64,000 bases of DNA from Progne subis subis (GCA_022316685.1 JAKJHU010000014.1:5017001-5081000); one strand, 5' to 3'. Shown: positions 48,901 through 57,830, counted from the first letter of the stretch. Made by a program: numbers and translations. The notes: a model not told the origin generated them from the sequence alone.

Positions 48901-51165
48901 TTATTTTCCTGGACCATTTCCTGCCCTGGCTAAGCCTCATCATTGGGAACATGTCCTCAACATCAACAAACCCAGCTTCTAGTCACAATTATTAACATGG
49001 TCCTTGAAGTTTAGAAACAGAGTCTGTGTTTGTGCTGCTTCCAGAGGAGCTGACCTTGCAGGGCTCACATCCTCCTGCCAATTTTTCTGAAGAGGTGATG
49101 AAGTACCACGTTAATCCAGGGTTGCAATCATTCGATAACTCATGTAATATTCAGGGCTAACACAGCTCACACTGGCTTGGCTTAACAAAATGGAAATAAG
49201 ATTTCATGCCCTTTTTTTAATAGGCACTGTTGCTTCTCTGCGGGGGTATTGCTTTCTGCCTGACTCTTAGATGTACACTTTGGGGACAAATCAAATAAAA
49301 AAAATCAAATCTATTTTGATTCATATCCCAGAGTGCAGTAATTTGCTTTATGGCCTTTTCCTTGACATATTCAATTTTAAGTTGTGCTCTAATTGTTTAT
49401 CATAAAAGACTTGGTTTAACTATCAAGCAATAGACAAAAGCAAGAGCAAATAAGGCAGAGATGTTTATTACAACAAAGAGCTAATTTCATTACTACAGAC
49501 TTCCAAGTGCTATTTAATATGAAGCAGTCTGAAAGGCAAAGGCTCGCTCACCACAGAACAGAACACACATTCCACTGCAGGAAAGTGCCGAATACAGACT
49601 TTTCCCCCTAAAACTTTACAACATATTTCCAGCTCCCTGGAAAAACTGGTTCAGAAGAGGGTTTTTGGTTGGATTTTTTTCTGGTTAAGAAACTACTTAA
49701 AGGCTTCTTTAGTGAAATTATTATGGGGCCCCACAAAAAGCTTTACAGAAGAACTGGGCTCAGACAGAGATAGAACTGGAAGACTTTCATCCCTCTGGTT
49801 TGGAAAGCATTCCAATTACACCCAACCATTTATCTCAGCACAGAGATGGAGAGGTATAAACATTTTAATATTAAAAAGGTGTTAAAGTTATTTCAAAGGA
49901 AGAATAAATCTTTAGATAAACCTCTGCATGATATGGGCCAGTTTATTAAATTAGGTGAGCCCATGAGGAGCATTAAGCAGCAAATGCTCAAAACTCCAAT
50001 GGCTCCCCTCGGGAGGACTGAGGAGCAAGAGGACCACCCTGACATCCTGTCCTCTCTCCTAGGCTGGCTAAAAAATTCCCCCTTACTTGAAGTGTGTTTT
50101 CACTCTGTTCAGAAGTCAAAATACCACAGAGTGATTGCAGTATTTTGTGGGATTTAAGTATGACGCCATCCACAATTTTTCAGAATTACACAAGCTCACA
50201 TGTTTCCTGGGGAGGGGAAGAGGCTCCAAGACATCATCTATTTTCTGCTTAACAAGATGCCAAACTGTATCTATCAAAAGTTCTTATGCTATTCATCAAG
50301 GATATCTGAAATACTTTATGTACTTTTAAAGAAGCTTTTGGTCCAGGTCTCAATGCAAATGGTGAAATTATTGGATTTATTGTATTGTTCACAGCTGTTA
50401 TACCTTATATCAATCATTTGGTTTGGCTTTTCTTTTTTTTTTCCTTTACCTCAGAGAGAGTTTAAGCTTTGCAGAAGATGGAAGGAACAGACTGGGGTTA
50501 TTTACATAGAAGAGCAGTAGCTGTTCAAGAGCGCCAAAACCTAACAGCTTTGTGAAACCTTTTCTATTTTTTCTATAAATAGATAGTCAAATCACATTTA
50601 TTCTTGAAAACACACCAAAACCCCCAGTTGTTGGCATGCTGCAGGATTTCTGCTGGAAAGATACTGAGGATCACCAACAGCATATTTTATAGCTAGAGTG
50701 GCTCTTTCTCTCACTTCCATGGTCTCCTACCCCTTGTGACTGTCACACAAGAACTTGAGGCATTACCCAACATCAAGGACTTCTCCCCCTCTCACAAACA
50801 ATACAAGTTCCATTTATGGGCTCAGTGTGTGTGCACAGCTTTTGCTGGTGCTGAAACCCCAAATCTACTACAAATAGCAGGGTGTGAAGGTGCACATCCC
50901 TGGTCACTTGTGCAAATGTGGGTGTACTATCAGTAAAGAATATGGAAATCTGCATTACCATTTTCATGAAAACTTCTAAATTAAACTTCAACCAAGTAGA
51001 CTTCTCTACGTGGATCAGTACTTTTGCTTTTACATTTTTAATTGTTATTTTTTTAATAATAAAAAATTTAATTCTTCAAGAAGCATACCTGTGAGATATA
51101 ACCAGGAGGCACATGAATAGGGGGAATGGATCCATTGGGTGACATCATGGGAACCTCTGCTGGTC
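881..51165 (-). CDS. FNDC3B: FNDC3B, partial gene (11 internal coding exons, 487 codons)
   Basis: Eleven exons on the minus strand splice in frame, all with AG acceptors and GT donors, giving 487 codons with no stop. Residue numbers here count only codons in this window. Residues 1-106 are Pro/His-rich (SPTHHLPPY, HPHFIHNSHTA). Residues 107-201 form a basic, Ser/Gly-rich linker. FN3-1 spans about 220-316, FN3-2 about 318-410, and FN3-3 runs from about 416 to the window edge. Core Trp residues of each FN3 are visible in LLSW, LTLQW and ISLQW. The N-terminal text matches FNDC3B rather than its paralogue FNDC3A, which lacks the His-rich stretch. From knowledge of the family, the full protein is about 1200 residues with nine FN3 domains and a C-terminal membrane anchor at the ER, and is linked to adipocyte and osteoblast differentiation and to cell adhesion. 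The first exon(s), later FN3 domains and anchor are outside the window. Confidence 0.96.
968..1625. other. FNDC3B intron, 658 bp
   Basis: Lies between the FN3-3 exons. It contains an A-rich, CAAAA-type low-complexity tract at about 1084-1150 and otherwise nothing recognisable. Confidence 0.85.
1084..1150. repeat. A-rich low-complexity tract
   Basis: An A run followed by CAAAC/CAAAA-type units and then a TA-rich stretch. Looks like simple sequence; no LINE or SINE body is attached. Confidence 0.75.
1626..1800 (-). CDS. FNDC3B: FNDC3B exon: end of FN3-2, start of FN3-3
   Basis: This 175-nt exon completes a Ser codon and encodes 58 codons. It starts GYSQEVVCYTAGNIPQTPSA, the last strand of FN3-2 and the inter-domain linker. 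It continues PRLIRAGVTWISLQW, the A-B strands of FN3-3, and ends EEVISYTLEIQEEDN. The acceptor is TGAGCAG and the donor AAT|GTAAGT. Cys residues in VVCYT and EGCTPEE are as expected for FNDC3B. Confidence 0.96.
1801..3948. other. FNDC3B intron, about 2.1 kb
   Basis: AT-rich sequence with short A runs. The open frames inside are short and unrecognised. No repeat family or RNA gene was identified. Confidence 0.8.
3949..4073 (-). CDS. FNDC3B: FNDC3B exon: second half of FN3-2
   Basis: This 125-nt exon encodes 41 codons plus two bases. It starts GKRNSGFRECYFGSQKHCKL and later reads KLCPALGYTFRLAAQNDIG. The LxPALGYTFRLAAxN segment is the FN3 E-F loop and F strand with the conserved Tyr. The acceptor is TTTCTAG and the donor GAG|GTGAGT. 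The 3' half is GC-rich in third positions compared with its neighbours. It lies a few hundred bases from the CpG-rich intronic patch at 4.4-4.7 kb. Confidence 0.96.
4074..11600. other. FNDC3B intron, about 7.5 kb
   Basis: Separates the two halves of FN3-2. It contains a CpG-rich patch at 4370-4735 with overlapping open frames, a weaker CpG-enriched stretch at about 9310-9610, and an AT-rich, homeodomain-site-like stretch at about 8190-8350. No repeat body, exon or RNA gene was recognised in the rest. Confidence 0.75.
4370..4735. promoter_or_regulatory. Intronic CpG-rich patch (possible regulatory element or old retrocopy)
   Basis: Counting by eye gives roughly 25 CpG in about 360 bp with clearly raised GC, in contrast to the CpG-poor intron around it. 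That density is compatible with a small CpG island. Three overlapping open frames cross it, the longest being 163 codons on the minus strand. No TATA box or known core promoter was identified, so promoter activity is a guess. Confidence 0.35.
11601..11654 (-). CDS. FNDC3B: FNDC3B exon: C strand region of FN3-2
   Basis: This 54-nt, 18-codon symmetric phase-0 exon encodes APIDNGSKITSYLLEWDE. The pattern P-DNG-x-I-x-Y-LEW is the FN3 C-C' hairpin found in FNDC3 proteins. The acceptor is TTCGTAG and the donor GAG|GTAAGT, a near-consensus site. Because the length is a multiple of three and both ends are phase 0, skipping it would keep frame but remove a core strand. Confidence 0.95.
11655..11968. 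other. FNDC3B short intron, 314 bp
   Basis: The shortest intron in the window, between two FN3-2 exons. GT-AG ends are clear. Nothing else was recognised. Confidence 0.9.
11969..12107 (-). CDS. FNDC3B: FNDC3B exon: end of FN3-1, start of FN3-2
   Basis: This 139-nt exon completes an Arg codon and encodes 46 codons. It starts VYAMYNSVKGSCSEPVSFTT, the F-G strands closing FN3-1, and ends RTKSSLTLQWK, the A-B strands of FN3-2 with the conserved Trp. The acceptor is GTTTCCAG and the donor AAG|GTAGGT. Open frame continues on both sides of the exon but loses family similarity exactly at the splice sites. The next exon lies only 314 bp downstream. Confidence 0.97.
12108..14851. other. FNDC3B intron, about 2.7 kb
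   Basis: Contains short A-rich runs near 13437-13460 and a 17-base T run at 14014-14030. No exon, RNA gene or repeat family was recognised. Confidence 0.8.
14852..14911 (-). CDS. FNDC3B: FNDC3B exon: middle of FN3 domain 1
   Basis: This 60-nt exon completes a Ser codon, encodes GEELEYHLKDLRPATDYHV and ends with two bases of an Arg codon. LxxLRPATDYxVRV is the classic FN3 E-F loop and F strand, with the conserved Leu, Pro and Tyr all present. The acceptor is TTCCTGCAG and the donor CAG|GTGAGT, a strong site. Both phases match the neighbouring exons. Confidence 0.95.
14912..17179. other. FNDC3B intron, about 2.3 kb, with a tandem duplication
   Basis: Holds the 98-bp two-copy duplication at 16957-17150, close to the donor of the exon at 17180-17337. 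A 174-codon plus-strand open frame at 15062-15586 has no recognisable domain. Nothing else was identified. Confidence 0.8.
16957..17150. repeat. Two-copy tandem duplication, 98-bp unit
   Basis: Copy 1 is 16957-17054 and copy 2 is 17055-17150. Both run from GAGGAAACAGGA through CCTTTCTTCTGTG, GGTCCTGCCA, ATACCCCCTGAAAAGCTCAG and end in CTCCTAATGAAAC. I count only a handful of substitutions, all in the first half, with the last 40 bases or so near-identical. The unit matches no repeat family that I know. Confidence 0.9.
17180..17337 (-). CDS. FNDC3B: FNDC3B exon: first half of FN3 domain 1
   Basis: This 158-nt exon encodes 52 codons plus two bases. It begins VTNIQARTVLLSWSPPTGL and later reads CTYEVALSDKGRDGKYKTIY. 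LSWSPP is the B-strand Trp and following Pro typical of FN3, and YEVALSDKG is the C strand and turn. The segment between them (LLNADRHNNGLPY) is the loop where I would expect most difference from mammals. The acceptor is TTATAG and the donor CAG|GTAAAA, which lacks the usual G at +5. A 98-bp tandem duplication starts about 30 nt into the downstream intron. Confidence 0.96.
18948..18970. repeat. Poly-A run, 23 bases
   Basis: Uninterrupted A run followed by GAAGAAAG. No LINE or retrocopy body was recognised upstream, so it is called as a simple homopolymer. Confidence 0.85.
19269..19300. repeat. CA/TA microsatellite
   Basis: Alternating purine-pyrimidine tract made of short CA runs and CATATGTA units. 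Short and imperfect. Confidence 0.75.
23438..23496 (-). CDS. FNDC3B: FNDC3B exon: short linker before FN3 domain 1
   Basis: This 59-nt exon completes a Glu codon and encodes 19 residues, FDSEAKRVQDILSGMEKPQ. The VQDILSG-EKPQ core is typical of FNDC3B just before the first FN3 domain. The acceptor is TTTTACAG preceded by a pyrimidine-rich tract and the donor is CAG|GTATGT. It is isolated between an 18.7-kb intron and a 6-kb intron, so without the protein match it would be easy to miss. The reading frame joins both neighbours exactly. Confidence 0.94.
24459..24490. repeat. T-rich low-complexity tract
   Basis: Successive T runs broken by GGA and C. No attached repeat body was recognised. Confidence 0.75.
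25798..25859. repeat. AT-rich inverted repeat with perfect 16-bp stem
   Basis: The arms TGTTATATGTTATCCC (25818-25833) and GGGATAACATATAACA (25844-25859) are exact reverse complements around a 10-base AT loop. A third, slightly diverged GGGATAACACATA arm at 25798-25810 can pair with the middle arm instead. No transposon family was recognised. Confidence 0.9.
28231..28269. repeat. Short tandem duplication, 20-bp unit
   Basis: CCCTTCTTTCCTGCAC occurs twice, with a 20-bp period. A local duplication at the edge of the old CR1-like region. Confidence 0.75.
28370..28925 (-). repeat. Old CR1 LINE relic (probable)
   Basis: Two blocks, in the order and spacing expected of a reverse-oriented CR1, resemble its 3' region. 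The first, at about 28415-28500, reads TTCTGAAGATGTGGCACAG then AGCCGAGGTCCTGGCAGCACC. The second, at about 28810-28850, reads CCTTAATGAAAATATTGAA then AAATTAGACCTGGG. Sequence between them is heavily decayed, so the edges are approximate. Confidence 0.5.
32310..32324. repeat. Poly-T run, 15 bases
   Basis: Simple homopolymer; no source element was recognised. Confidence 0.8.
38021..38038. repeat. Poly-A run, 18 bases
   Basis: Simple homopolymer followed by ACC-rich sequence. I looked for a retrocopy body upstream and saw none. A second, 13-base A run lies at 37731-37743. Confidence 0.8.
38885..39240 (-). repeat. CR1 LINE 3' fragment (minus orientation)
   Basis: Reads as the reverse complement of a CR1 3' end: CCAGAATAGTTTGGGTTGGA, CCTTAAAGATCCTCTCACTCC, ACCATGGGCAGAGACACCTT, CATCCAACCTGGCCTTGGAC, CACCCTCACAGGGAAGATTCC, TCTAAATCTGTCCTCTTTCAG and CTTGTCCAGGCTCAACCCTC all follow in the expected order. 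It is 5'-truncated and moderately diverged. It lies in an FNDC3B intron in the same orientation as the gene. The short open frames inside it are not genes. Confidence 0.9.
39998..40045. repeat. TA/CA microsatellite
   Basis: CATATATATACACACACACACA followed by a TA-rich stretch; a short, imperfect simple repeat. Confidence 0.8.
42241..42525 (-). CDS. FNDC3B: FNDC3B exon: basic, Ser/Gly-rich linker
   Basis: This 285-nt exon starts with two bases completing Glu, encodes 94 codons and ends with one base of the next Glu. Visible segments are IIPLYGMSSYITREDQYSKP, a basic stretch KLKDRQIDRQNR, SPPSSIYKS, a Gly run (GASSGGGGAPA) and a basic KKPERRARSSPKS. The basic clusters could act as nuclear-localisation-like or phosphorylation-rich segments, but that is inference. 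The exon is locally GC-rich because of the Gly/Ala codons. The acceptor is GTTCCAG. The donor is weak: ATG|GTAAAA followed by a 13-base A tract (see findings). The open frame continues upstream into intron, but homology begins only at the acceptor. Confidence 0.96.
42526..43474. other. FNDC3B intron, 949 bp
   Basis: Lies between the two large N-terminal exons. About 50 bases upstream of the acceptor (on the plus strand, 42578-42615) is a GGTTTTTTGG-type tract ending in a C run. Nothing else was recognised. Confidence 0.85.
42578..42615. repeat. G/T-rich low-complexity tract near a splice acceptor
   Basis: Plus strand shows GGG/GG blocks spaced by T runs and then a C run; in the transcript this reads as A runs spaced by C blocks. 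It lies 53-90 bases upstream of the acceptor at 42525, so it may overlap the branch-point region. Confidence 0.7.
43475..43718 (-). CDS. FNDC3B: FNDC3B exon: Pro/His-rich N-terminal region
   Basis: This 244-nt exon encodes 81 residues plus one base of the next codon. It starts VIEDNTGVRRVVVTPQSPE, continues with SYPSAISPTHHLPPY and HPHFIHNSHTAFYPP, and ends PPTIYGEQ. The acceptor is CTCTGCAG and the donor AAG|GTGAGC. The Pro/His-rich stretch with PPxY-like elements marks FNDC3B rather than FNDC3A. The family's N-terminus is proline-rich and thought to be cytosolic and largely disordered; no catalytic motif is expected. The open frame runs on past the donor into intron, which is chance read-through and not part of the protein. 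Confidence 0.97.
43719..51088. other. FNDC3B intron, about 7.4 kb
   Basis: Contains a short CR1-like relic at about 46010-46070 and assorted A/T runs. A 103-codon plus-strand frame at 49846-50157 has no recognisable family. No exon or RNA gene was seen. Confidence 0.75.
46010..46070 (-). repeat. Possible CR1 3' tail relic
   Basis: GATAGAATAGAAAACTTCAG followed by CTGGGAGGAACCTACAATCC and TAGTCCAACTC resembles the reverse-oriented tail of an older CR1 subfamily. Similarity stops after about 60 bases, so the call is tentative. Confidence 0.45.
51089..51165 (-). CDS. FNDC3B: FNDC3B exon: Pro-rich N-terminal segment
   Basis: This 77-nt exon begins with two bases completing a Gly codon and then encodes 25 residues, including EVPMMSPNGSIPP and HVPPGYISQ. 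The acceptor is TTATTAG after a pyrimidine-rich stretch and the donor is CAG|GTATGC. The motif MMSPNGS-PPI-VPPGY is shared by FNDC3A and FNDC3B, so this exon alone fixes the family but not the paralogue. It is the most 5' exon I could find. The preceding exon, expected to encode the start and a QVILVQVNPGE-type segment, was searched for by eye up to 64000 and not seen. Confidence 0.95.
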
Positions 51166-53990
51166 CTAATAAAGAGAAAGAAATAAGATATATTTTATTT
51201 TTTTTTTTAAATAGCATCGTTGCTTAGAAAAGGTTAAAAATAGCTTTATTTTTGAAGCCTGCAATAACAAAATGAGCAGCTCTGCTAATTTCTGGTATAT
51301 GGAAAATGCTTTGTGCCATCATTCTGAGAATAAGATCATTGTTCAATGACTTTACCATATATTCTGCTGAAATAATATTTTCATCATAAAACAGCTAGAA
51401 CATCGACTTTATATTACCCACTGATCAACTTATACAGCACTAAGCAGTAACACAATATGTCCTTTAGCAGCCCACAATTCCTATATTGAACTCTGGTTAA
51501 GTTATTCTTGTCAAAGGCATAGGAGCAGGGAACAAAGCAGAAACTGTGCAGCCTGGAATTAGGCAGCTCCCAAGGAAAGCGTCCAATTGTAGCAAGAAAA
51601 AAAAAAGTCACATATGTGAAAAACTATCTATCTATTTAAGAATGCACAAAGACCAAATTCATTATCTCAGCTATTCAGACTAACCTTGGAATGTGGTTAT
51701 ACAAGCAAGAAGCTTATGGTTTCCACTCTGAAATCCAGCCCTGAACATGCAAGTTCCATTTTGAGGCACTGAGTACAAGTACAACAAAGCAAGTGCCATA
51801 ACCACTGTGCTTCTGGAAATGGAGCCTCACAGCTAAAAGAAAGTGTCGAGATAAAGTGGAAATAGTTCTCTCAACTGCTCACTGATTCACCCATTAACTT
51901 TGGGAACATCACACTGAGCAGCCAGGAAAACGAACCCCCCAAACGTCAGACAGATGTTTGCAATCGCAGTTTACTGCTTGGAAAAGAAAAATTAATTTCA
52001 TTCCTTCCTTATTACATATTAAAATCTGACACTGAACTGTTAATTAGCCCATTTGCCCCCATGGTCAAACTCTTGAGAGGAGCTCAGCAGGACTCTGCTC
52101 CTTGTCACTCACTGCAAACTGAATTTCAGCTTTGACTGACAAGACAAAAGGTAACTCCATCAGCCTGTCTGATTGAGAAGCCATCCAACATCTCCAAACC
52201 GTATCACATTCTAGGGAAGGAAGCTGAACACTAAAACATATGAAGCACTTCAGGCACAGATGGGATGCAATGGCCTGTAGGAGTGACTGCTCCTAAAATT
52301 TAGACTAATCTAATGAAATCTCACACAACAAACTGAGTCACAGTCTGTTGGCTGATATCAGCAAAACCAGTGCACATTAAATTAGCAGTCATTCCCTATC
52401 CATCTGCAATTTTATGCTCCTGCTGCTTCTGGTACAGTTAGCAGAACTTCCCACCTCCCAAAATCCAAGTTACATGCAGGAATCCATCTGAGTTATTTTT
52501 ACCTCCTCTTATCTTGGTTTGTTTTCTCTATCCAGCTATTTACAGTCTAACCAGCCCCTACAGATTTTACTACTCACATCTAGATTCGAAATATGGTAAA
52601 CCATCATCAAGTGTACGAGGGAAATGGGAACTCTGAAGCTTAAATTTAAGTATTTTGGATCAGGTTTTGCTGGACTTCATACTTTCCTACACTTAACTAT
52701 GTGGGGAACTTTACCTACACTACAGGCCCAGTAAGGGGAAAAAAGTTATTACTTATTATTCAGCTCATATGGATTTCTCTCTTACTCTATGACCCTCACA
52801 ACAATATTTGTCTCCCCAGACAGCCAACAATTTTAGTGTCAATGGAAAAAGTTCAGCCTGAGCAGTAAGTGATTATTGGGAAGGAATTGCCATGTAAATG
52901 GCTTTATTTAAAACCATCAAAAATATGAAGTGACAATTGGTTCAGAAATGAAATATTGTTTGAATAAATGTTTTCCTGATTTAAAAAAAAAATCTCTGCA
53001 AACTTCTTTCGAGTTTTTTATTTCTCTCTGATTCCACTTTGGACTATACATACAGCCAAGTTTTACTCCACAGTCAGCTGGACAGTACATAAAAGGTAAA
53101 GGCTGATGTTGTGAACATGCAGTGATGATTTTTTCGGGATTTAATCCACACCGGGTTATCAAGAGCTGTTCATTTTTTTCAGGACAGAACATGCTTGAAA
53201 ATATGTAAAATGAATAGTTAACAGCTATGTGACACATTCCTTGTCAGTGACTTCTCAAACTCAAAAAACTGTACGAGAAACTGTTGATATAAATAAAAGA
53301 ATCCTGAGTCCACCATTTAAATAGACAGTAATTTAAGTACTGCACGTAAATGTTGCTCAGTAGAATGAAGCTTTAATGCATAACCTGTTACAGCTCCTCA
53401 CCAAAACTTCTTAGAGTTGTACGAGCCAGTCATTCTCAAAAATAGCTACTCTGACTCGGAAGTAAACTTAAAATTGGAACAGTTTTGGAGTTTCTACATA
53501 GAGAGCAGACACATACAACAAATAAGCAGCACAGCATGCCTCCTATCTGTCTTTCCAAACCTTGTGCCAACTGCTCATATGGAGTAGTGCTCTACTTGCA
53601 GGAAGAAATCAAACTCCCACACTGATACTGTTGACTGTAGCACTTCCACTTCAGTAAAAAAAAAAGTAATATTGTGTTTTATCATCAAAATGTGCACCAT
53701 GCAAGAAGAGTCTTAACCTTGCATATGACCCACAAACTGTTAAAGTCATTTGGATAACAGGTTTGAAAAGACTGACAGCCTGGTGATTTGCAGCTAGATT
53801 TTGTTTCCACTGCTTTGATTTCAGGGTTCGCCAAATGACTTTAGCACACATTATTGCATTCCTCTCAATGGTATCAAAACAACTTCAAGACCCCCACCTC
53901 CACAGCTCAGTGAGTCCCAGCAATTATTAAACATTCTTCTTCTTGTCCAACCATATTCCCTAATTAATACTAAAACAAAACTGTACCCCT

Positions 53991-54118
53991 TTTGTTTGGC
54001 TTGAGTTTTGGTTGGTTGGTTTTGGAGTTGTTTTTTATTGTTGTTGTTGTTGAGGGGTTTTTTTGGGGGGGGTGGTGTGGTGTGTTTGTTTTTTGTTTTT
54101 TTAGTATTTTTGGTTATT
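53991..54118. repeat. G/T-rich low-complexity region
   Basis: Plus strand is almost purely G and T for about 120 bases. It has GGTT units, a (GTT)n-like run, an 8-G run and TGTTTGTTTTTTG units. The strand asymmetry is striking, but it looks like simple sequence. Confidence 0.85.
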
Positions 54119-57100
54119 TCAAATAGTTTGACCTGTTAAAAAGCAGAACTTGAGAGGAGGATGTTCCTCAGCTGCTTGTATTCACAGGATGGATGGAAGT
54201 AATGTACACTCCTGGGAATCACAACTTTGCAAGTTTTAATTGAAGCTTGCGGTTCAGTACAAAGTTTCCTTTAAATGAGGAAACATTCATCTTATTTTAT
54301 CAGAGATGCTGCACACTGAAGTGAGCTCGCTGGAGCACTTTTCAAACCTGTTAACAAATGCAGATTGGCTGCTGAGTTCCTAATGAAACTGAGCCAGCAG
54401 CGCTTGGCCACCTCTGCTGACAAAGCCAGTGGCCAAATTCCACCCCGAGCTCCTTTCCCGGGAACACAGCACATCTCCTCTGGCTCCTGGAGGGCTGCCC
54501 TGTCCAAAATGCAGGTGCAAGGAAATTATTCCCCCTCCTCTGAAAGAAGAGAAAAGCAGGAGCCACCCAGGCTGGAGGCACCTCCCCTGGCAGGGGACAG
54601 ACCCCACTTGTCCCCAGCTGGCAGAGCACAGTTTTCCCATTTCTAACACGTTAATATTTAACAGAATAAGACTTTGAATAAGTAAAAGAAGCAACTCAGT
54701 CTCATAGAGTGGCAGAAATAATTAACACCTTGACAGTCCAGTCTGAACCTTTCCTCCTCTTCCCAAATACCTATTCCCTTGTGCTGCTCTGTCACCCCTC
54801 TGATGGCACTAAAGCTGATTATTTTAACCATTTCAGATAACCAACAAGGTTTTGCAAATCTATTGCCTCTTAAAAGAAACACCTGCGTGCTCAGTGTAAC
54901 AAAAATGACAACCCTCCTATTCCTTCTTGTGCCATGTTTTATTGGGTGACTTAATTACACATCAAAACAGGGCTCCCTTCCACTTCTGTCTCCCACTTGC
55001 CCTGCCAAGAGGATGTTTCTGTCAAGCAGAGATTGACAGCTCTTCTGGTCATTTTTATTCCTTCTGGAATAATGTCACAATGTACTTGAGAAACTTCTGT
55101 CCCAAGATTTTTAAGGCTAATTATAGCCTGGCTTGCAACCCATGACACTTTCAAAATTCTTGTACAAAACCAGTTCTGGAATAAGTATGCTTTTTTCCTT
55201 GTGCCCTAGTGACCTTTAATGCATGCATAAAAGTGATTAAAGATCACTTTAATCAGTTTTCTTTCCCTAAATCACAAAAGCCAGAATCTGGCATTTCAGT
55301 TCCTCCAGCTACAGCAACATTTCTTTCCTATCTCCCTCCTTCCACCTAACATTATAGGGCAAAGAAGTCATTTTACCACACCATTTCCATGAGTGCTTAG
55401 AGAGCACTGCTTTTCTTTATCACGTCCCCTGTAGAACATCTTTCACATCCAGCTCCAGCACACGAGCAGATGTTTTACACAGAGTTTCTAGTGACTGTTT
55501 TGCAATGACCAAACTTTACCAGTCTTCATTATTAAGTTCCCATTGTGAGAGCAGTTACTGGAAATTCCCTGAAGTTCAGGAATTTCTCAGCCCTGTTTCC
55601 AGCAAACACACACCAATTTACCATTCCACACCACAATACCTGCACAAGCAGAGAAACAATATGAAATTCAGTGATTTTGCTATTTGAAAGTTAAGAATCC
55701 TGTATATTTTAAGTAACACGAACCTACTGAACTAACTAAGTGAAAAATTAAATCCAGGGAGGTAAATGCATTACATTTTATAAGGCTTAACAGTTAAAAT
55801 TAACCCATGAAAATTTATTCTGCCTCTTCCTGATCCACAACAAAACTGGTATTGCATCCTGCATATGCGGCGCTTCTCAGGAAGTAAATCTATGGAGCAA
55901 GAGGTGTGACAGAATGAAAAGGACAGATAATTAAAGGGCAAATTGGTCTGCTTTGCTAAAACAAATGACCCAGGGCTTGCTGACCTTGGCTGGGACCCAA
56001 GGGTTTGCATTTTCACATGGATGAGCAGCTGTTCCGGAACAATTTCCTCAATGAAACAAGCACAAACAGGCTCCCTGTCAGCCACACGTGTCTTCTCCCT
56101 CCACTTGGTTATTCTCAAAGCAGCTTATGGACTAAACAAGGTGATGACAACGAAAAGAAAAAAAAAAGGAAAAAACAAAACAAAAGAAAAAAACCCCGGG
56201 ATCCTTCTATTAATCTTCTTTCCTCCACAATAGAGCTGTGGTGAGCATTCTTCCCAGCCTTTTGGCCACAGCCTAGAACTCTTTCTTAGCACAAGCAAAC
56301 ATGACTGTATCAGAGCATTTCGTAAAAACCTTTAAAGCAGGATGTAAAGTGCTTTCACATGCCAGTATCACCACAATTTTGAACTGCACTCTGTCCTAGA
56401 CAAGAGCTAGCTCAGCCAGTAACTTAACTCTGCTCACATACAGTACAAGGCAGAGATAACTCCCAGGTGTCTATTCAAGTTCCCAGGACACAGGGTCTTA
56501 AATCTGCTGCTGATCAAGATCTAAATACTTTGTCCTCAGATCAGTGTGAATTTGTAGATTAAAGCAGCTCCACATTAGAGAGAAAAGGAGTAGCTTTAAC
56601 AATATTAAGTGCTTGAAGGGTTGACAGCTTTAAAAAATACCTTTGGAGAAGTCTGCAATGGCAAAAAAAAAAAGTCCCACTGATGCTGCATTCAACCTGC
56701 CAATGGCAGGGTAGTGAAAAGTGCTAAAATAATGTTACCTGTGCTTTGAAAAATGCTAAGAAGTGTGTCCAGCACTTGGCCATCCCCACGGCACCAGCTG
56801 ATGCCTGAGATAGGCAGCAGGCAGAGTTTTATCCTGCTTCTCCCCACAGATGCATCAATATTTTTGAGACAACCCCATCTATACCCAAGATGCGAATAAA
56901 AGGATGCCTGCCACATGCCCATTCACATTCTGGCACCTCAACTGCTTATTTTCTATTCAGATCACAGTTCAGTAGTATGAAGTGATTCCTTCACCTTTGA
57001 AGAGTACAAAAACATTACCAAAACCCTCAAGTCTAACAGAAATGGCTCCATGAATTTCAAATTATCTTGGATCCCACAATAAATTACTATTTAAATGCAA

Positions 57101-57419
57101 ATGGAACAGCTAGAAAGAAAAAAAAAAATCAGCTTGAGAAATCCTGCAGGTGCATGGCTTAACCACTGAGCACAGTCACCTCGGAATATGCAAACACAGG
57201 GTTTGACAGTGGAGACTGAAGTAGGTAACACACACTTCTTGAACTCCTTGTGACTTCTATGACCACCTCATCTGTTTTCTAAATCCCAGGGCTACAAATA
57301 TAACAGTTCTTTACTCACTCTCACAGACTGTCAAGTCAATTTGCCGTAAATACAATTAAAACTAAGATGCCAAACCAATGCAAGTTATAAAAAACACACT
57401 GGTGTCTTGGAGTTTCAGT

Positions 57420-57830
57420 GCACAACCGTTATTAAGCCCAAACTGCAAACCCCAAACGCTCGAATGACACGTTCAGCCCTTGGTCTCTGCAGCCACAGAC
57501 CCGACAGGACCAGCCACGCTCCAGTCTGGGTTTGACTGATGCTTTCAACATGTGCAAACTCACTCAACCCAAGCACCCAATCAAACCGCTCAGAAATCCG
57601 TGCCAAACGCAGCCAGCAGACAGCTCCTGGAGCATTTGCTGGCTTATTTACACGATGGCACCTTTGCTGTTTACGCTGGAGCCTCTCGAGAGCCCTTTGC
57701 GTTAGCGGTGTTTGCTGCTTGACCTGCTGCACGCAGCGGGAGGCTCGAGCGCGTCCATCCCGCAGTTAAACAACAGCACCCCACGCTCTCATGTCACAGC
57801 CACGAGATCCCTACTCAGCAGCGTGCTGGT
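57420..57830. promoter_or_regulatory. Intronic CpG-enriched patch
   Basis: By eye about 20-23 CpG fall in about 410 bp, including CTCGAGCGCGTCC, whereas the surrounding intron is CpG-poor. No TATA box, exon or known element was recognised. It could be an alternative promoter, an enhancer or decayed inserted sequence. Confidence 0.3.

Noticed and set aside
49846..50157. 103-codon plus-strand frame with a protein-like start (MERYKHFNIKKVLKLF)
   Set aside because: No family recognised, no promoter or splice context, and no sign of a retrocopy such as a poly-A tail. A database search would settle it.
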